This document shows, one piece after another, positions 18,021 through 26,800 of a stretch of 64,000 bases of DNA. Positions within the stretch are counted from its first letter, which is position 1; each line of letters opens with the position of its first letter. The stretch covers positions 62,001 through 126,000 of the forward strand of contig NZ_JAUSSR010000002.1 of NCBI RefSeq assembly GCF_030812475.1. Direction: 5' to 3'. This stretch comes from Pseudomonas lini. GTDB lineage: Bacteria > Pseudomonadota > Gammaproteobacteria > Pseudomonadales > Pseudomonadaceae. Position numbers and translations under genes: made by a program. The notes beneath the pieces are model-generated. The model worked only from the letters and a program-made list of their open reading frames with translations. It was not told where the DNA came from and searched no databases.

Positions 18021-19724
18021 TCATTGCTTCACATAACTCCCAGGTGCCGGTTCCAGCGGCGGGTATTGCTCATTACCGGCGTGCGACACTGCAGGCTGGC
18101 GTTCCCCGGCCTGATCGGCCAGCCAGACGAACCAATCGTTCCACCAACTGCCAGGATGCTGTTTGGCATTGCCGAACCAGCTTTCCGGGTCTTGATTGAC
18201 CTGGTCGTTGGTCCAGTAGTGGCGTTTTTCCTTGGCCGGTGGATTGATCACGCCGGCGATATGCCCTGAAGCGCCAAGCACGAAACGCTTGGTCCCTGAC
18301 AGCAAATCGGTGCTGGCGTAAGCGCTGCGCCATGGCACGATGTGGTCGTCATGGGTGGCGAGGATGTAGGCCGGGGCGTCGATGGCGCGCAGGTCCAGCT
18401 TGACCCCGCAGCAATCCAGATCGCCGGATTTCAGGTCGTTCTGCAAATAGGTATGGCGCAGGTACCAGCAATACATCGGCCCCGGCAGGTTAGTGCTGTC
18501 GTTGTTCCAGAACAGCAAATCCAGCGGGATCGGTTTCTGGCCCTTGAGGTATTTGTCGACGTTGTAGTTCCACCACAGGTCGTTGGGGCGCAGCAGCGAG
18601 AAGGTATTGCCCATGTCCTCGCCCTTGAACAGGCCGATGGGGCCATTGACGCCGCCGATGGTGCGCTCGCGGTAGGCCACCAATTGCTCGTCGACGAAGA
18701 TATCGATCGGACCGGTATCGAGGTAATCGAGGAACGTGGTCAGCAGGCTGACACTGGCGATGTCCTTGTCGCCGCGGGCCGCCAATACGGCCAGCGCCGA
18801 ACCCAGCAGCGTGCCGCCGATGCAGAAACCAACGCAATTGGGCCGTTGTTCGCCACTGATCTCGCGGGTCACCTGCAGGCCTTTGATAATGCCGGTTTCG
18901 ACCAGGTCATCCCAAGTGGTGCCGGCGTGTGCCTGGTCGAAGTTGCGCCAGGACATCAGGAACACCGGGTGACCCTGCTGCAACAGATGGCGGACCATCG
19001 AGTTGTCCGGGCGCAGGTCGAGGATGTAGTACTTGTTGATCGCCGGCGGCACGATAAATACCGGGCGTCGGTATTGGGTTTCGCTTTGCGGGTAGTACTG
19101 GAGGAGCTGGAACAACTCGTTCTCGAAAACCACTTCGCCAGGAGTATTGGCAAGGTCGACGCCCACTTTGAAAGCACCGGCGTCGCACTGGCGCATCTTG
19201 CCTTCCTGCAAGTCGGCGGCCAAGTGCATCAGGCCGGTGACCAGGCTGCTGCCCTGGGTATCGACCAGTCGTTGCAGCGCGTCGGGATTGCTGGCAAGGA
19301 AATTGCTCGGGGCCGCGGCGGCGATCGCTTGCTCCACCAGATACAACAGACGCTGGCGTGGTTTCTTGTCGTTGATCGGCAGCAGATCGAGCAGCTTCAG
19401 CAGAAAACCGGCATTGAGCAGGTAAAACGCCGCGAGGGAACCAAACAACGGCTGGCTCCAGTTACCGCTGGCGAACCGGCGGTCGTCGAAGGTGAAGGCC
19501 TGGCCGGTCAGCAAGCGCTGGCCGAGTTCAGCCCACTGCTGATGATAATCCGACTGAAGGCTGTCCAGAGTGCTGCGTGGCACGTCGAACCAGGCGTTGT
19601 GGTCCTGCCCGGTGAACCACGGATTGGTAGCGACCCACAGACGCAACTGTTGCACCGCAAAAGAGGCAACGAACGGAACCTGGCCGGACCAGAAGGTGTT
19701 GAAAGTATGTGCGTTATTGTCCAT
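18021..19724 (-). CDS. phbC: Class I poly(3-hydroxybutyrate) synthase
   Basis: Polymerises (R)-3-hydroxybutyryl-CoA into PHB on granules. 567 residues. The catalytic triad is C301 in the lipase-like box GFCIGG, D460 in DHIVPW and H488 in GASGHIAGVINPP. The tryptophan- and proline-rich surroundings (LMSWRNFD, FWNNDSTNLPGPMYCWYLR) match short-chain class I synthases rather than the PhaC1/PhaC2 pair of most pseudomonads. The start at 19724 has AAGGAG five bases before it; an upstream ATG at 19742 lacks one. It is the last gene of the phbB-phbA-phbC order known from Pseudomonas sp. 61-3 and Azotobacter. Confidence 0.94.
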   Translation of the reverse strand: MDNNAHTFNTFWSGQVPFVASFAVQQLRLWVATNPWFTGQDHNAWFDVPRSTLDSLQSDYHQQWAELGQRLLTGQAFTFDDRRFASGNWSQPLFGSLAAFYLLNAGFLLKLLDLLPINDKKPRQRLLYLVEQAIAAAAPSNFLASNPDALQRLVDTQGSSLVTGLMHLAADLQEGKMRQCDAGAFKVGVDLANTPGEVVFENELFQLLQYYPQSETQYRRPVFIVPPAINKYYILDLRPDNSMVRHLLQQGHPVFLMSWRNFDQAHAGTTWDDLVETGIIKGLQVTREISGEQRPNCVGFCIGGTLLGSALAVLAARGDKDIASVSLLTTFLDYLDTGPIDIFVDEQLVAYRERTIGGVNGPIGLFKGEDMGNTFSLLRPNDLWWNYNVDKYLKGQKPIPLDLLFWNNDSTNLPGPMYCWYLRHTYLQNDLKSGDLDCCGVKLDLRAIDAPAYILATHDDHIVPWRSAYASTDLLSGTKRFVLGASGHIAGVINPPAKEKRHYWTNDQVNQDPESWFGNAKQHPGSWWNDWFVWLADQAGERQPAVSHAGNEQYPPLEPAPGSYVKQ

Positions 19725-19820
19725 GGAACTCCTTGCCCACATGAAAAGAACCAGACAGAAAAAAACCGCGGCGCCGGATTTCGGCGCTGCGGCTGCAGCC
19801 AGGAAAGCAGTTCGGTGAGT

Positions 19821-20999
19821 CTAGCGCTCGATGGCCAGGCTGACGCCCTGACCGCCACCGATGCACAAGGTGGCCAGACCTTTTTTGCCATCGCGACGAA
19901 TCAGTTCATGCACCAGCGACACCAGGATACGCGCGCCCGATGCACCGATCGGATGACCGAGGGCAATCGCGCCACCGTTGACGTTGACCTTGTTCATGTC
20001 CCAACCCAGTTCCTTGCTTACGGCCAGCGACTGCGCGGCGAACGCTTCGTTGGCTTCGATCAGGTCCAGGTCGTCCAGGCTCCAGCCGGCCTTGGTCAGG
20101 GCCAGGCGGGTGGCAGGCACCGGGCCGATGCCCATGATCGACGGGTCGACACCGGCACTGGCATAAGCCTTGATACGGGCCAGCACTGGCAAGCCGAGGG
20201 CCTGGGCCTTTTCGGCGCTGGCCAGCATCAGCACGGCGGCGCCGTCGTTAAGAGTCGATGCGTTGCCGGCGGTGACGGTACCGGTTTTCTGGAACGCCGG
20301 CTTGAGGTTGCCCAGGGCCTGGATTGTGCTGCTCGGGCGGGGTTGTTCATCGGTGTCGAAGACCACCGGGTCGCCCTTGCGCTGGGGAATCAGGATCGGG
20401 GTGATTTCAGCCTTGAAATAACCGCCTTCGATGGCGGCAGAGGCTTTCTGTTGCGAGGCCGCGGCAAAGGCGTCCTGGTCTTCGCGACTGAGCTCATACT
20501 TGCTGGCCAGGTTTTCGGCGGTGATGCCCATGTGGTAATCGTTGAACGCATCCCACAAGCCATCCTGGATCACGCTGTCCTGCAGCTGCGCATGACCCAT
20601 GCGCAGGCCGGTGCGTGCCTTGGGCAACACATACGGTGCCAGGCTCATGTTTTCCTGGCCGCCGGCGATCACCAGTTCGGCGTCGCCGCAACGGATTGCC
20701 TGGACCGCGAGCTGGACCGCCTTGAGGCCGGAGCCGCAGACTTTGTTCAGGGTCAGGGCAGGGACGGTATGGGGCAGGCCGGCCTTGATGGCCGACTGGC
20801 GTGCCGGGTTCTGCCCGGAGCCTGCGGTCAGCACCTGGCCGAGGATCACTTCATCGATCTGTGCAGCATCGACACCGGTCTGTTCGAGCAGGCGACGAAT
20901 CACTGCTGCGCCCAGTTCGGTGGCGGGAATGGCGGACAGGGAACCTTGGAAACTGCCAATGGCGGTACGCGTAGCGGCAACGATTACGACTTCGTTCAT
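19821..20999 (-). CDS. phbA: Acetyl-CoA acetyltransferase (beta-ketothiolase)
   Basis: Condenses two acetyl-CoA into acetoacetyl-CoA, the first step of PHB synthesis. 392 residues, the standard length. The active-site cysteine lies in [12 protein letters not shown], the His in [19 protein letters not shown], and the second Cys in [12 protein letters not shown] near the C-terminus. The ATG at 20999 has GAGG seven bases upstream; the ATG four codons earlier does not. It sits between phbB and phbC with short gaps on the same strand. Confidence 0.95.
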   Translation of the reverse strand: MNEVVIVAATRTAIGSFQGSLSAIPATELGAAVIRRLLEQTGVDAAQIDEVILGQVLTAGSGQNPARQSAIKAGLPHTVPALTLNKVCGSGLKAVQLAVQAIRCGDAELVIAGGQENMSLAPYVLPKARTGLRMGHAQLQDSVIQDGLWDAFNDYHMGITAENLASKYELSREDQDAFAAASQQKASAAIEGGYFKAEITPILIPQRKGDPVVFDTDEQPRPSSTIQALGNLKPAFQKTGTVTAGNASTLNDGAAVLMLASAEKAQALGLPVLARIKAYASAGVDPSIMGIGPVPATRLALTKAGWSLDDLDLIEANEAFAAQSLAVSKELGWDMNKVNVNGGAIALGHPIGASGARILVSLVHELIRRDGKKGLATLCIGGGQGVSLAIER

Positions 21000-21056
21000 G
21001 CAAAACCTCATAAGGATTGTGTCAAGCGAGAGCAGGGCGTCCTTGCCCTGACAGAC

Positions 21057-21803
21057 TTATTGCATGTTCATGCCGCCATTGACCGAGAAGTCGGCGCCGG
21101 TGCTGTAGCCCGATTCATCGGAGGCCAGCCAGGCCACGATCGAGGCGATTTCTTCGGGTTGGCCGAGGCGGCCGACCGGGGTAGCGGCGATCATGGTGTC
21201 GAGAATGTCCTGGCGGATGGCCGCGGTCATGCTGGTCTGGATATAGCCGGGGGAGACGGTGTTGACGGTCACGCCCTTGCCTGAAACTTCACGGGCCAGG
21301 GCCATGGTGAAGCCATGGATGCCGGCTTTGGCCGCGCTGTAGTTGGTCTGGCCGAACTGGCCACGTTGACCGTTGATCGAGGAGATGTTGATGATCCGGC
21401 CCCAGCCCTTGGACAACATGCCTTCAATCACCTGTTTGGTGGTGTTGAACATGCCGTTTAGGTTGGTGTTGATGACGGCGTTCCAGTCTTCCGGAGTGAT
21501 TTTGCGGAAGGACGCGTCACGGGTGATGCCGGCGTTGTTGACCAGTACATCCACCGGGCCGAATTGTTCACGGGCCAACTCGAAAGCCTTGCGGGTGGAC
21601 TCCCAATCGGTGATGTCGCCGTAGATGAATTCGAACTGATAACCCGCCGCCAGCTGGCTCGCTGCCCATTCATTCTTGCGGGCGGAATCCGAGCTGCAGC
21701 CCACGATGACTTTGAAACCTTCATTGTGCAGGCGCTGACAAATTGCCGTGCCGATCCCACCCATACCGCCAGTAACCAACGCAATACGACCAAGCGATTT
21801 CAT
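21057..21803 (-). CDS. phbB: Acetoacetyl-CoA reductase
   Basis: NADPH-dependent SDR that reduces acetoacetyl-CoA to (R)-3-hydroxybutyryl-CoA. 248 residues. The cofactor motif TGGMGGIG lies at the N-terminus, NNAGITRDASFRKI follows, the catalytic YxxxK is NYSAAKAG, and ADFSVNGGMNMQ ends the protein; all are typical of PhbB. AAAGGAAAG precedes the ATG at 21803. It is the first gene of the phbBAC operon and diverges from the regulator phbR. A TTTTGCGTTGCA box lies 20-31 bases before the start codon. Confidence 0.95.
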   Translation of the reverse strand: MKSLGRIALVTGGMGGIGTAICQRLHNEGFKVIVGCSSDSARKNEWAASQLAAGYQFEFIYGDITDWESTRKAFELAREQFGPVDVLVNNAGITRDASFRKITPEDWNAVINTNLNGMFNTTKQVIEGMLSKGWGRIINISSINGQRGQFGQTNYSAAKAGIHGFTMALAREVSGKGVTVNTVSPGYIQTSMTAAIRQDILDTMIAATPVGRLGQPEEIASIVAWLASDESGYSTGADFSVNGGMNMQ

Positions 21804-22061
21804 ACAGTCTTTCCTTTCTATTTTTTGCGTTGCAGGATGGGGTGTGATTCTTCTGTATTGGCGAGGGATGCGGAAGTGTTGGTAGGTGACTGTCTGGTGT
21901 CCAACGGCGCCATGCAGATTTTTTAATCCACTCGCAAAAAGTGAGCTTTACCTATACTGAGATCAATTCTGCAAATTGAACCGCCGGTTAATATTTTGTT
22001 TTAACGCAGATCAGTATGGCTCCGGACAGGACGTTCGGTTCCACAGGTCAATGAGGACGCC
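21804..22061. promoter_or_regulatory. phbB-phbR divergent promoter region
   Basis: 258 bases, clearly more AT-rich than the neighbouring genes. Besides the TTTTGCGTTGCA box near phbB, it contains the perfect palindrome CAATT-CTGCA-AATTG at 21964-21978 and GTTAA..TTAAC at 21987-22005. A TTGAAC hexamer at 21976 could be a -35 element for phbR. The palindromes are candidate sites for the AraC-type PhbR; this is inference. Confidence 0.4.
21823..21834. promoter_or_regulatory. Candidate PhaR operator upstream of phbBAC
   Basis: TTTTGCGTTGCA contains TGC-GTT-GCA, which fits the TGC-N3-GCA type of site reported for PhaR repressors. It matches 11 of 12 bases of the box at 26020-26031 before the phasin gene. 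It lies between phbB and its promoter region, a good place for repression. Confidence 0.5.
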
Positions 22062-23099
22062 ATGTATAGAATGAGTTCCGGTTACGCCAACGTGCTGGTC
22101 AATACGCTGTCAGCGGAAGGACTGGATGTCGCCCACCTTTGTCAGGAGGCTGGACTGGACTTGACCATCGCGCACACGCCAGGAGCATCGTGCGAACGAA
22201 GGGTGATCTATCGGCTTTGGCAGCTGGCGGCGCAGGCCAGCGGCGATCCGGACATCGGTTTGAAAGCCTATGGCCATTTTCATCCCGGCAGTTTTCAGAT
22301 CGTCGGTTACACCATGATGTCGAGCCTGAACCTGAAAAGGGCGCTGGAACGCCTGGTGCGGTTCAGCCCGTTGATCGGCACCGGGTTCAGCCTGTTTTTT
22401 GTTCCGGAGCTTGAGCATTACCGAATGGCCTCGCTCGATCATCAACAGTGCGGATCGAGCAAGCCTCGGCAATATGCCGATGCCGGGCTGGCTTCCCTGC
22501 TGGGCTTCTGCCGCTGGCTGGGCGACGGTACGCTGCCGCAGCCCCTGAGCGTGGAATTCAGCTATCCGGAACCGCGAGACACGTCCGAGCATCAGCGGCT
22601 GTTTGGCTGCGACCTGCAATTCGGTTCGGCCTACGACAGCATTCTGTTTGACGGCCAGGAATTGTTGCGTCCGTTGAGCATGGCCAACGAGGCGCTGGCG
22701 GTCCTGCATGACAGTTTCGCCGAGGCGCAGTTGGATTCGCTGTGCGGTTTCTCCATTGTCGGCAAAATCCGCGCGCTGCTCACCGAGCGTTTGAGTCATG
22801 GCCAGGGGCAATGCGACATGGAGTCGATCGCCGCTGCCTTGAACCTCAGCAAGCGCACTCTGCAACGCGCCCTGGAAAGGGACGGGACCCAGTTCAAGGA
22901 TGTGCAGAATGCCGTGCGCCGCCAACTGGCCGATTTCTACCTGCGCCATTCTCACTTCAACATGAAGCATGTGGCGTATCTCCTTGGTTTTCATGACCAC
23001 AGCAGCTTCAACAAAGCCTGCAGCCGCTGGTTCGGCATGACCCCCGGTCAGTATCGGGCCGATGAATCCTTCGAGATCCGGGAGGCCGCGCGGATGTGA
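22062..23099 (+). CDS. phbR: AraC-family activator of the PHB operon
   Basis: 345-residue transcription factor. The N-terminal two thirds resemble the OruR-type ligand domain of AraC-family proteins (SSGYANVLVNTLSAEGLDV). The C-terminus has a double helix-turn-helix, seen in SIAAALNLSKRTLQRAL and VAYLLGFHDHSSFNKACSRWFG. It is divergent from phbBAC, as in Pseudomonas sp. 61-3 and Azotobacter vinelandii, where PhbR activates the operon. The ATG at 22062 has GAGGA upstream; an alternative start is three codons further in. Confidence 0.88.
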   Translation: MYRMSSGYANVLVNTLSAEGLDVAHLCQEAGLDLTIAHTPGASCERRVIYRLWQLAAQASGDPDIGLKAYGHFHPGSFQIVGYTMMSSLNLKRALERLVRFSPLIGTGFSLFFVPELEHYRMASLDHQQCGSSKPRQYADAGLASLLGFCRWLGDGTLPQPLSVEFSYPEPRDTSEHQRLFGCDLQFGSAYDSILFDGQELLRPLSMANEALAVLHDSFAEAQLDSLCGFSIVGKIRALLTERLSHGQGQCDMESIAAALNLSKRTLQRALERDGTQFKDVQNAVRRQLADFYLRHSHFNMKHVAYLLGFHDHSSFNKACSRWFGMTPGQYRADESFEIREAARM

Positions 23100-23124
23100 C
23101 GCGGCCTCTCATCACTGAGCAAAG

Positions 23125-25899
23125 CTATTTGGCAGGAGGTTTCTTTACGCCTTTTTTCGAGGTGCGCACCGGCTTCGCGGCTTTGGCGCCAAGCTTGGGG
23201 AGTATTGCCGGGACTTTTGGTTCGGTCGGCTTGGTGGATAGCGGCTTGGCCGCCACCACCGGGACTTGCTGCTTGCTCGGCTCAGGTGTGGCCACCGGGT
23301 CTTTTTGCTCGACTGGCGGCGGTGCGATCACGGGAGCTTTTGGCTCGACTGGCGGCGGTGCGATCACGGGAGCTTTTGGCTCGACTGGCTGAGGTATCAC
23401 GACGGGCGCTTTTGGCTCGACTGGCGGAGTTATTACCCCCACGGCTTTTTGCTTGACTGGCTCAGCGGTTGCCACGGGAGCTTTTTGCTTGATAGGTTCC
23501 GATGGCGCCTCGGGCGCTTTTTTCTCTACGGGCTGCGGTGTTGCCACGGGAGCTGTTGGTTTCATCGGCTCAGGTGTTACCACAGGTGGTTCCTGCTTGA
23601 CGACCTGGGTTGGCGCTTGGGCTTCACTTGACGCCTGGATTGCGTTGAAACCCGGCAAAGGCACATCGAGCAGCGTGTGCAGCTCACACCAGACCGGATG
23701 TTGAGCCCCGTCGATTGTCAGCAGTTCCGGCAGCAGATTGGCCACCGCCGCCAACACTTGTTGGCGTTCTACGGCCTCGGGCAGTATCAACGGCAGGCTC
23801 TGCACGCTTTCCTGCGGATAAGTGGCGACCAGCATTTTTTGCAGGTTCAACGTTTCGCGCAAGTCAAGTGGCGCAGCACCTTCAGCCTGCAGCGGCGCCT
23901 GCAATTTGCGGATCAATTTCTCTACGCTTTGCTGGCCGGGCTCGTTGCTGTCGCGGCCCAGCAGAAACAGGATGCGGATCAAGGCTTCCATCAGGCCGCC
24001 AACGGGCAGCGCGTCCTGCAGGCGTTCGATCACCAGCTTGTCGTGCTGCTCGGCATGTGCCTGCAGGTTTCGCCCCGCTGGATTACCGGTGAGGCTGTTC
24101 AATACCCCATAGATTCCGTAGAAACACAGCTCCTGGGTGGCATCGCGCAGATCGCGGTAGCTGTCCAGGGCATCCTGAATCTGGTTGGAGAACAAAGCCT
24201 GCCAGGCCAGGAGAGGGTTGTCCGGGGCGGCAGGCTGACGATCCTTGCTCACCTGGGAGGCACCGGCGGACAACCACCACAAGGCCGGGTTCATGCTGCT
24301 CCACATCACTTGTTGCTGATGGAAGGGGTGGGAGCGTCGGATCATTTCGGCGGCCGGTTCGTTGATCCACTGCCGCAACCAGGGGCGTATGAAGCTGTCA
24401 TAGAGATTGTTGTTGAGAGCGGATGCGCGTTCGACCAGGGCAAATTCGCGATCGTCGTCACGGCGCGGCTGCTCGTCGCCATGAATGTCGGCGATGCGCC
24501 GCGGTTCGAAACGCACGGCATAGGCAGTCGCCGAGTTTTCCGGCAGGTCTTCGATCAACATTTCATAGAGTCCGGCCGGCAAGGCATTGATGGTATCGAC
24601 AGCACCGAGCAGTTCCCGGTGCTCGCGCCGGGCTACTTCACCGGACACGAAGATGCCCAGGTGGCCGATGCTGGCATGGCGCAGGTAAACGATGGTGCGC
24701 CCGGCACTTTGCAGCGCGAGGTCACTGGGGTAGACGTCGGCGATCCAGTCCAGCGCCTGTTGCGGCGAAGTGATGTTGTCGCCATAGGAGCAGAACACCA
24801 CCACCGGCACTTCGATGCGTTTCAGATCCAGCGCGCTGCTCTTGCGCCCCAGGCCGCCGGACAATCGGTTGCCGATGAACAGGTCGTCGACAATCATTTC
24901 GATTTCTTCGCCGTTGAGCAGCGTCGGGCTGCCCCACCAGCGCTCGAAATCCAGGAAGCGCCCGGCCTCGCTGTCGACTTCGCTGAACAGGTGGTAGTAC
25001 TTGCCCCACCAGCTGTTCGCCGGGTCGAGGCTTTCGAAGTTGCTCACCAGCCAGGTGCCGTCGAAACGGTCGTTGCCCAAGTCGCTGCCCAGGCGCGCCA
25101 TCCAGCCGCCCCCCAGCAGGCCACCGGTGTAGCGCATCGGATTGCGCCCATTGACGCCGGCCCAGTAGGACAGCGGCGCGCCATTGACGATGATCAGCCC
25201 CGGCAACTCCGGCCGGGAAGCTGCCAACCCCATCAAGGCCCAACCGGCCTGGCAGTTACCGATCACCACCGGTTTGCTACTGGCAGGATGCCGGGCGCTG
25301 ACGACCTCGAGGAACCTGGCCTGGGCGGCGCTAATGTCCGCAAGGGTCTGCCCGGGTCTTGGCGAGTGGCTGAAGGAGATGAAATAGGTAGGGTGACCCG
25401 CCCGCAGGCTTTCGCCGATGACCGAATCCTGTTTGAAACCGCCGATGCCCGAACCATGACCGCCCCGTGGATCGATGATGATCACCGGCGGTTTATTGCT
25501 GTCTATCGCTTTGCCGGAGCCGCCGAAGACCTGCAACAGCGAGTAATTGACCGGGCGGGGCAGGTCTGCACCGGCGACCAGGGTTTCATGATCGAACTTG
25601 AGCAGCAGCGGATACCCGGCCCGTTCGTGCGCCAGGGTGTTGTCGCCACGCTGACGCAAGGTGTCCCAGAACAGCACGCTGCGTTGGGCCAGATCAGTGA
25701 AATATTCCTGCCATTCCTTCGCGGTAGGCTGTCTCAGTTGCCCCAGACTTGAGGGGGCAAAGGTTTTTGCCTGGCGCTTTTGCACGGCGTCGAGCACGTT
25801 GCGGGTATTGAGGCGTTGCAGGTGATTCAGGTGTTCGAACAACCCTGAGCCTGGTGTAAGCCTTTCATCTTGCAACGCAATATGTTCTTCCTGGCCCAT
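23125..25899 (-). CDS. DUF3141 protein with repetitive proline/lysine-rich tail (PHB-associated)
   Basis: 924-residue cytoplasmic protein. Residues about 60-700 form an alpha/beta-hydrolase-like region related to PHA synthases: FDPRGGHGSGIGGF-type and VIGNCQAGWALMGLA segments are visible, the second resembling the nucleophile elbow with Cys in place of Ser. From about residue 745 the sequence turns into degenerate repeats of the form (V)EPKAPVIAPPPV, ending in a lysine-rich tail (KKGVKKPPAK). Placed between phbR and the phasin gene, it is probably the granule-associated protein called PhbX in related clusters (inference). It diverges from phaP; the shared 250-base region holds two candidate PhaR boxes. 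Confidence 0.82.
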   Translation of the reverse strand: MGQEEHIALQDERLTPGSGLFEHLNHLQRLNTRNVLDAVQKRQAKTFAPSSLGQLRQPTAKEWQEYFTDLAQRSVLFWDTLRQRGDNTLAHERAGYPLLLKFDHETLVAGADLPRPVNYSLLQVFGGSGKAIDSNKPPVIIIDPRGGHGSGIGGFKQDSVIGESLRAGHPTYFISFSHSPRPGQTLADISAAQARFLEVVSARHPASSKPVVIGNCQAGWALMGLAASRPELPGLIIVNGAPLSYWAGVNGRNPMRYTGGLLGGGWMARLGSDLGNDRFDGTWLVSNFESLDPANSWWGKYYHLFSEVDSEAGRFLDFERWWGSPTLLNGEEIEMIVDDLFIGNRLSGGLGRKSSALDLKRIEVPVVVFCSYGDNITSPQQALDWIADVYPSDLALQSAGRTIVYLRHASIGHLGIFVSGEVARREHRELLGAVDTINALPAGLYEMLIEDLPENSATAYAVRFEPRRIADIHGDEQPRRDDDREFALVERASALNNNLYDSFIRPWLRQWINEPAAEMIRRSHPFHQQQVMWSSMNPALWWLSAGASQVSKDRQPAAPDNPLLAWQALFSNQIQDALDSYRDLRDATQELCFYGIYGVLNSLTGNPAGRNLQAHAEQHDKLVIERLQDALPVGGLMEALIRILFLLGRDSNEPGQQSVEKLIRKLQAPLQAEGAAPLDLRETLNLQKMLVATYPQESVQSLPLILPEAVERQQVLAAVANLLPELLTIDGAQHPVWCELHTLLDVPLPGFNAIQASSEAQAPTQVVKQEPPVVTPEPMKPTAPVATPQPVEKKAPEAPSEPIKQKAPVATAEPVKQKAVGVITPPVEPKAPVVIPQPVEPKAPVIAPPPVEPKAPVIAPPPVEQKDPVATPEPSKQQVPVVAAKPLSTKPTEPKVPAILPKLGAKAAKPVRTSKKGVKKPPAK
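23311..23382. repeat. Perfect 36-base tandem duplication inside the DUF3141 gene
   Basis: Two identical 36-base units (23311-23346 and 23347-23382), each starting GACTGGCGGCGGTGCGATCA on the plus strand, encode the duplicated 12-residue repeat of the tail. Perfect identity suggests a recent slippage event, so copy number may vary between strains. Confidence 0.9.
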
Positions 25900-26019
25900 C
25901 GTGATCTCCTGATGCCTTATAAGAGAAGCGACGCATCCAACCCGTTATTGAACAAGGCTGGGCCGGCCGTCTGATAGTCAGGAGTTTAGACCTATTAAGA
26001 GCACAACTGACAAGGTTTA

Positions 26020-26070
26020 TTTTGCGCTGCACAAAATAAGGGTTGCCAAAATGTTTTGTGCACTGCAATA
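26020..26070. promoter_or_regulatory. Paired candidate PhaR operators between the DUF3141 gene and phaP
   Basis: Site 1 (26020-26036) is TTTTGCGCTGCACAAAA, itself an imperfect palindrome. Site 2 (26054-26070) is TTTTGTGCACTGCAATA, which matches the reverse complement of site 1 at 14 of 17 bases. Both contain TGC-N3-GCA (26023-26031 and 26059-26067), and the arms TGCACAAAA/TTTTGTGCA are perfect. The centres are 34 bases apart, about three helical turns, and the pair lies 82-132 bases before the phaP start codon. Confidence 0.55.
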
Positions 26071-26151
26071 TCAAGGCTAACGCGATGTCTGGCAGGATCG
26101 CTATCGCGTCCTCTGGCCCATTCGGGCCTTCCAGTACCAGGAGATTCAAGC

Positions 26152-26715
26152 ATGTCTTTTTTCAACTCGGAAAAACTGCAAGCCACTCAGAAAGCCAACC
26201 TCGACCTGATCCAGCAAATCAGCGGCAAGGTCTTCGCCAGCGTTGAACAGCTCAGCCAGTTGCAGTTCAAGGCCCTGCGCGAGTCTTCCGAAGAGCAGTT
26301 TGAAGGTGTTCGCAAGCTGCTGGCCGTACGCGGTCCACAGGATTTCGCCGAGCTGCAGGCTTCTTTCACCCAGCCGAACAAGCAAACCGAACGCCTGACC
26401 GAGTTCAATCGCCAGGTTCAGGCGCTGATCGCCGAAACCCAGTCGGACATCGCCAAGCTGGCCTCCAGCCAGGTTGAAGCCGGCACCCAGCAAGTGCAAG
26501 AGTTCGTTGAAGCAATCAGCAAGAATGCACCTGCCGGCTCCGAGCCAGTAGTGAACGCGTTCAAGTCGGGCCTGGCAAGTGCCGGCACTGCATTTGAAAA
26601 CGCACAGAAAGCCGCAAAGCAGGCTTCCGAAACGGCTCAGACCAGTTTCGCCGAAGCGACTGCCGCAGCCACCAAAGCAGCTCCGGAAGCAAGCACCAAG
26701 ACTGGTAACAAGTAA
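26152..26715 (+). CDS. phaP: Phasin (PHB granule surface protein)
   Basis: 187-residue amphipathic helical protein that coats PHB granules. It begins MSFFNSEKLQATQKANLDLI and contains the phasin-2 core (QLSQLQFKALRESSEEQ and FNRQVQALIAETQSDIAKL). The tail is alanine/lysine/threonine-rich, like other phasins. AGGAG eight bases before the ATG at 26152 fixes the start. A clear terminator follows. Two candidate PhaR sites upstream suggest control by PhaR, as shown for phasins in Paracoccus and Azotobacter. Confidence 0.92.
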   Translation: MSFFNSEKLQATQKANLDLIQQISGKVFASVEQLSQLQFKALRESSEEQFEGVRKLLAVRGPQDFAELQASFTQPNKQTERLTEFNRQVQALIAETQSDIAKLASSQVEAGTQQVQEFVEAISKNAPAGSEPVVNAFKSGLASAGTAFENAQKAAKQASETAQTSFAEATAAATKAAPEASTKTGNK

Positions 26716-26738
26716 GTCTTAGCAAGCCGGCTGTACCG

Positions 26739-26773
26739 ATGGCGATGGGTTTACTCCCCATCGCCATTTTTTT
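26739..26773 (+). terminator. Rho-independent terminator of phaP
   Basis: An 11-pair stem, ATGGCGATGGG with CCCATCGCCAT, a seven-base loop and a run of seven T residues. It ends phaP and faces the end of norD. Confidence 0.9.
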
Positions 26774-26800
26774 CGCCTGGAACAAACTGATCGGCAGGGC

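Noticed and set aside
18342..21284. 980-codon open frame on the plus strand opposite phbC, phbA and phbB
   Set aside because: It is antisense to three well-identified PHB genes, its translation has biased composition and no known motif, and it exists because of the GC-rich third positions of the true genes.
23677..25752. 691-codon plus-strand frame opposite the DUF3141 gene
   Set aside because: Shadow of the real gene. Gln/His/Arg-rich composition, no domain, no ribosome site.
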